Assembly: GCA_029203185.1 (NCBI GenBank)
Contig: CP119310.1
Location: 1,798,001-1,862,000, forward strand
Source: Candidatus Chryseobacterium colombiense
GTDB taxonomy: Bacteria > Bacteroidota > Bacteroidia > Flavobacteriales > Weeksellaceae
Length of the DNA: 64,000 nt
Reading direction: 5' to 3'
Below the pieces are notes generated by a model that saw only the letters and a program-made list of their open reading frames with translations, searched no databases and was not told where the DNA came from. Numbering within the stretch: the stretch's first letter is position 1; every line of letters begins with the position of its first letter. Below, in pieces: positions 60,965 through 64,000 of this stretch. The position numbers and the translations under genes were made by a program.

Positions 60965-60972
60965 TATTTTTG
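60965..60972 (+). promoter_or_regulatory. -7 promoter element before ypdA
   Basis: TATTTTTG, exact TAnnTTTG, four bases before the ATG at 60977. Confidence 0.6.
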
Positions 60973-60976
60973 TTAG

Positions 60977-61942
60977 ATGGAAATTTTGGATATTCTTATT
61001 ATCGGCGGAGGTCCCATCGGATTGAATTGTGCATTGGAAGCTCAGAAAAACAATCTTACTTATTTAATTATCGAAAAGGGAACCATTGTAAATTCTTTAT
61101 ATCATTATCCTTTATACATGAGATTCTTCTCAACTGCAGAAAAGCTGGAGATTGACAATATTCCTTTCATATCGACCTCTCCAAAACCCGGCAGACAGGA
61201 AGCCTTGGAATACTATCAGGGAATTACAAGACAACGAAATCTAAGCATCAACTTATACGAAAAGGTTGAAAAAGTATCCAAAGAAAATGAAATCTTTACC
61301 ATTGAAACCACAAAAGGAAAATATCACGCTAAAAATGTCATTATCTCTACCGGATTTTATGATATTCCGAACATGATGAATATTCCGGGAGAAAACTTAC
61401 CGAAAGTAAAACATTATTATACGGAACCCTATCCTTATGCGCAACAGAAAATTGTGGTCATAGGATCAAGCAATTCTGCGGTAGACGCGGCATTGGAAAC
61501 GTATAGAAAAGGCGCGGAAGTTACGATGATTATTCGTCATTCTGAAATTTCAAAAAGTGTAAAATACTGGGTGAAACCGGATATTGAAAACAGAATTGCG
61601 GAAGGAAGTATTAAAGCATTCTTTAATTCAGAAATTATGGAAATTAAGGAGCATTCTGTCATTTTTAAAGATGAAAAGGGAGAAATCAAAGAAATTGAAA
61701 ATGATTTTGTCTTAGCAATGACAGGTTATCTTCCCGATTTTGATTTCCTGAAAAACTCAGGAATTGAGTTACAAGGAGATTGCCTGAATCCAGTTTATCA
61801 TCCTGAAACCATGGAAACCAATATCCCTAATTTATATCTTGCAGGTGTAGTGTGTGGCGGAAAAGACACTCATCTTTGGTTTATTGAAAATTCAAGAATT
61901 CATGCTGAAATGATTGTAAAAAATATTCTTTCGAAGTCCTAA
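60977..61942 (+). CDS. ypdA: YpdA family bacillithiol-disulfide reductase
   Basis: FAD/NADPH oxidoreductase of 321 residues. Dinucleotide-binding GGGPIGLNCALEA (10-22), second nucleotide site IGSSNSAVDAALE, and C-terminal LAGVVCGGKDTHLWFIENSR. It lacks a redox CxxC active site, which is normal for YpdA, the reductase of bacillithiol disulfide. This suggests that the organism uses bacillithiol, and the DinB protein at 52.27 kb is a possible related thiol enzyme. The message should be leaderless (four bases from -7 element to ATG). Confidence 0.9.
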   Translation: MEILDILIIGGGPIGLNCALEAQKNNLTYLIIEKGTIVNSLYHYPLYMRFFSTAEKLEIDNIPFISTSPKPGRQEALEYYQGITRQRNLSINLYEKVEKVSKENEIFTIETTKGKYHAKNVIISTGFYDIPNMMNIPGENLPKVKHYYTEPYPYAQQKIVVIGSSNSAVDAALETYRKGAEVTMIIRHSEISKSVKYWVKPDIENRIAEGSIKAFFNSEIMEIKEHSVIFKDEKGEIKEIENDFVLAMTGYLPDFDFLKNSGIELQGDCLNPVYHPETMETNIPNLYLAGVVCGGKDTHLWFIENSRIHAEMIVKNILSKS

Positions 61943-61973
61943 ATCTATTTTATTTTTTAAGGATTCAATAATA

Positions 61974-62005
61974 AAAGACAAGCTTTAAAAAAGCTTGCCT
62001 TTTTG
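61974..62005. terminator. Bidirectional terminator between ypdA and MFS gene
   Basis: CAAGCTTT and AAAGCTTG arms (61979-61996) with A-rich and T-rich flanks; convergent position. Confidence 0.75.
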
Positions 62006-62019
62006 ACGAAATTTCATTT

Positions 62020-63258
62020 TTATCCTTCTATTTCTAACTCTTCTTTTTTATCTCCAATCAACCAAGGAACAATAAAATAAAAAGCAATGGCAATAATTGA
62101 CGCCAATATTCCCGTTCCGATCCACAATACATTGAATCCGAATTTTTCAGCAATTAAAGTTCCCAAATACGGAGTGACAATAAATGCTACGGAAAATGAA
62201 ATTCCATTCAATCCCATATAAGCTCCCTTATTGTTTTTACCGGATCTCAAAGCTGTAATGGTTGACATGAAAGGTAATGTCCAGATTTCTCCAATACAAA
62301 GCAACGTCATGGAAATTATTAACGTAATGATGCTGTAATCAAATGCCATCATAGCATACGAAAACCCGCAAATAAAGGTTCCCAAAAGCATCGTTACTGC
62401 CAGATTAAAATACTTTTCTGCAATTTGTACAAATCCCATTTCAAGCAGTACAATCAGAAAACCACTATATCCTAAAATATATCCTATATTCTGCTGGCTT
62501 AGTTTTGCTGTATCCTTATAGAAAATCGTTAAGGTACTGAATAACTGAAAAAAGCAAATAGAGAACAGCATACAAAAGAAACAGTAAATCAAGAATTTAC
62601 CATCCCGATACGGCGAATTTTCTTTCTTTATTTCAACAGCCTCTTTCACCTTTTTAGCTTTCAATCTGGCAATTTTATTACGCTTTCTGAAAAATATAAT
62701 ATAGAGAATTCCCGCCGACAAAGCTGCTAAAGCATTGGAGAAAAACAAAAATTCGTATGAAATAGCAGATAAGATTCCACCCAAAGCAGGACCTATTGAA
62801 AACCCTAAATTGACCGCCATTCTATTTAATGAAAAGGCTCTGGTTATATTTTCAGGTTTTGCATATTTTGTAATCGCCACTGAGTTTGCCGGACGGAAAG
62901 CATCACTGATAATACTCTGAAGTAAAATAATCGCAGCCACTCCAACTTCTGTTTTGAAAACTGGAATTAAACAAAACAGAGGAACACTCAACAGCAGGCT
63001 CATATACTGAACTTTATATTCTCCTATTTTATCGGTAATATAGCCTCCCAACCATGATCCTATTACAGATCCGATCCCGAAAAAACTGAGGACAATTCCC
63101 GTATTTTCTATACTGAATTTTAAATGATCAGTCATATAAACTCCCAGAAACGGAAGTACCATTGAACCTGCCCGATTAATAAGCATTACCAACGCAAGCA
63201 TCCAGCTTTCCCGAGAAAGCCCTTTGAAAGAATTGGTATATAAATGTATAATTTTCAC
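62020..63258 (-). CDS. Major facilitator superfamily transporter
   Basis: A 412-residue MFS permease with about 12 membrane helices split by a cytoplasmic loop (about 190-215, KKVKEAVEIKKEN). Helix 2-3 motif GSWLGGYITDKIGEYK is the MFS signature. Similar to multidrug or MdtH-like exporters; substrate unknown. Transcribed alone towards ypdA with a shared terminator. Confidence 0.9.
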   Translation of the reverse strand: MKIIHLYTNSFKGLSRESWMLALVMLINRAGSMVLPFLGVYMTDHLKFSIENTGIVLSFFGIGSVIGSWLGGYITDKIGEYKVQYMSLLLSVPLFCLIPVFKTEVGVAAIILLQSIISDAFRPANSVAITKYAKPENITRAFSLNRMAVNLGFSIGPALGGILSAISYEFLFFSNALAALSAGILYIIFFRKRNKIARLKAKKVKEAVEIKKENSPYRDGKFLIYCFFCMLFSICFFQLFSTLTIFYKDTAKLSQQNIGYILGYSGFLIVLLEMGFVQIAEKYFNLAVTMLLGTFICGFSYAMMAFDYSIITLIISMTLLCIGEIWTLPFMSTITALRSGKNNKGAYMGLNGISFSVAFIVTPYLGTLIAEKFGFNVLWIGTGILASIIAIAFYFIVPWLIGDKKEELEIEG

Positions 63259-63297
63259 AATTTTTATATTTTATGATGATTTGATTTGTTTAAATAA

Positions 63298-63330
63298 AAA
63301 ACAGGACTTAAAAAAATTAAGCCCTGTTTT
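63298..63330 (-). terminator. Intrinsic terminator after glnS
   Basis: On the minus strand AAAACAGGGCTTAA and TTAAGTCCTGTTTT pair with one mismatch around a T-rich loop and are followed by TTTATTT. Confidence 0.75.
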
Positions 63331-63352
63331 CATTTATATAAATAAACAATTT

Positions 63353-64000
63353 TTACTCCGGCTTATAAGAGTCTTTTAAGGTCACGGTTCTGTTGAACAC
63401 AAAATTTGTATCCGTAGAATCCTGATCCTTTGTAAAATAGCCAATTCTCTGGAATTGAAGAGGTTCTCCAACTGCAACATCTTTTAAACTAGGCTCAGCA
63501 AATCCTTGAACTGTAGTTACAGAATCCGGATTGATGAAATTTAAGAAATCCACATCTTTCTCTGCATCAGGCTGTTCTACCGTGAATAATTTATCATAAT
63601 TTCTTACTTCCACAGGAATTGCATGTTTTGCAGAAACCCAATGAATCGTACCTTTTACTTTTCTTAAGCTTTCTTCAGTTCCGCTTCCTGACTTAGATTT
63701 TTCATCATAAGTCGCATAAATGGTAGTAATATTTCCGTTTTCGTCTTTCTCTACTCTTTCACCTTTAATGATGTAAGCAGATTTTAAACGGACTTCCCCT
63801 CCCAATTTCAATCTAAAGAACTTATTATTGGCTTCTTCCTTGAAATCTTCACGTTCAATATATAATTCTCTGGAGAATGGAATTTCTCTGGTTCCTGCAT
63901 TTTCCTGTTCAGGATTATTTTCAGTTTCCAGCCATTCTTCCTGTCCTTCAGGATAGTTTTCAATGATTAATTTCACCGGATCAACTACCGTCATTACACG
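63353..64000 (-). CDS. glnS: Glutamine-tRNA ligase, C-terminal part (N-terminal side outside window)
   Basis: The last 216 or so residues of GlnRS, which charges tRNA(Gln); the open frame runs off the right edge. Visible sequence begins RVMTVVDPVKLII and covers the two anticodon-binding beta-barrels, with RELYIEREDF, RLKLGGEVRLKSAYII and IHWVSAKHAIPVEVR, ending in EPLQFQRIGYFTKD. GlnRS occurs in only some bacteria. Catalytic HIGH/KMSKS motifs cannot be seen here. Confidence 0.95.
   Translation of the reverse strand, partial: RVMTVVDPVKLIIENYPEGQEEWLETENNPEQENAGTREIPFSRELYIEREDFKEEANNKFFRLKLGGEVRLKSAYIIKGERVEKDENGNITTIYATYDEKSKSGSGTEESLRKVKGTIHWVSAKHAIPVEVRNYDKLFTVEQPDAEKDVDFLNFINPDSVTTVQGFAEPSLKDVAVGEPLQFQRIGYFTKDQDSTDTNFVFNRTVTLKDSYKPE

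Noticed and set aside
1..64000. CRISPR arrays, tRNA or rRNA genes, prophage, intact insertion sequences
   Set aside because: No regular spaced repeats, cloverleaf-like GC-rich blocks, rRNA signatures or transposase genes were seen.

Overview
The window is low-GC DNA from a member of the Bacteroidota, most likely a Chryseobacterium-like flavobacterium (Weeksellaceae). Evidence: the type IX secretion genes porU-porV, a protein with a type A T9SS sorting tail, a YpdA-type reductase, a mevalonate-pathway decarboxylase, a complete Bat (aerotolerance) operon, PorV-like and lipoprotein signal peptides, and many exact copies of the Bacteroidota -7 promoter element TAnnTTTG. Both edges cut genes: the left edge truncates porU at its 5' end, and the right edge truncates glnS (minus strand) at its N-terminal side. 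No rRNA, tRNA, CRISPR array, prophage or intact insertion sequence was seen.

Layout. 1-7.7 kb: porU-porV, a FUSC membrane protein, a phosphopantetheinyl transferase, ahcY and a YiaA-like protein. 7.7-14.5 kb: purE and purK (separate), a DMT exporter, a secreted/membrane hypothetical pair, DUF1543, TauE/SafE with DUF1634, a VOC protein and an NTF2-like protein. 14.6-23 kb: an EEP-family phosphodiesterase, mvaD, an acyl-CoA synthetase/epimerase pair, an esterase, pdxJ and a MscS channel. 23-34.3 kb: lipoproteins, ung, small AT-rich hypotheticals, mutS2, a T9SS cargo protein, a small-membrane-protein/ABC-ATPase pair, and a cobalamin riboswitch that precedes an acyl-CoA thioesterase instead of a B12 gene. 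34.4-43 kb: an HD hydrolase, PadR-PspC, a 20-codon amphipathic peptide gene between its own promoter and terminator, two lipid/thioester enzymes, a lipoprotein/sigma-factor/outer-membrane-protein operon whose sigma factor carries a C-terminal transmembrane segment, and isochorismate synthase. 43-52 kb: MarC and the Bat operon (MoxR, SSAT-like acetyltransferase, DUF58, BatX, BatA, BatB, BatC, BatD). 52-64 kb: DinB, an rlmB-to-glycosyltransferase gene string, a lipoprotein, ypdA, an MFS transporter and glnS.

The most unusual items are (1) the membrane-tethered sigma factor operon at 38.9-42.0 kb, which has no separate anti-sigma gene beside it, (2) the 20-residue amphipathic peptide at 37.57 kb, (3) the orphan cobalamin riboswitch at 33.7 kb, and (4) a recurring layout in which TAnnTTTG lies exactly four bases before the start codon, implying leaderless mRNAs. 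A dispersed palindromic repeat family (GTCATTCTGA ... TCAGAATGAC) occurs four times in intergenic gaps, once inside the Bat operon. Everything here comes from reading the sequence and recalling protein families; no database search was run.
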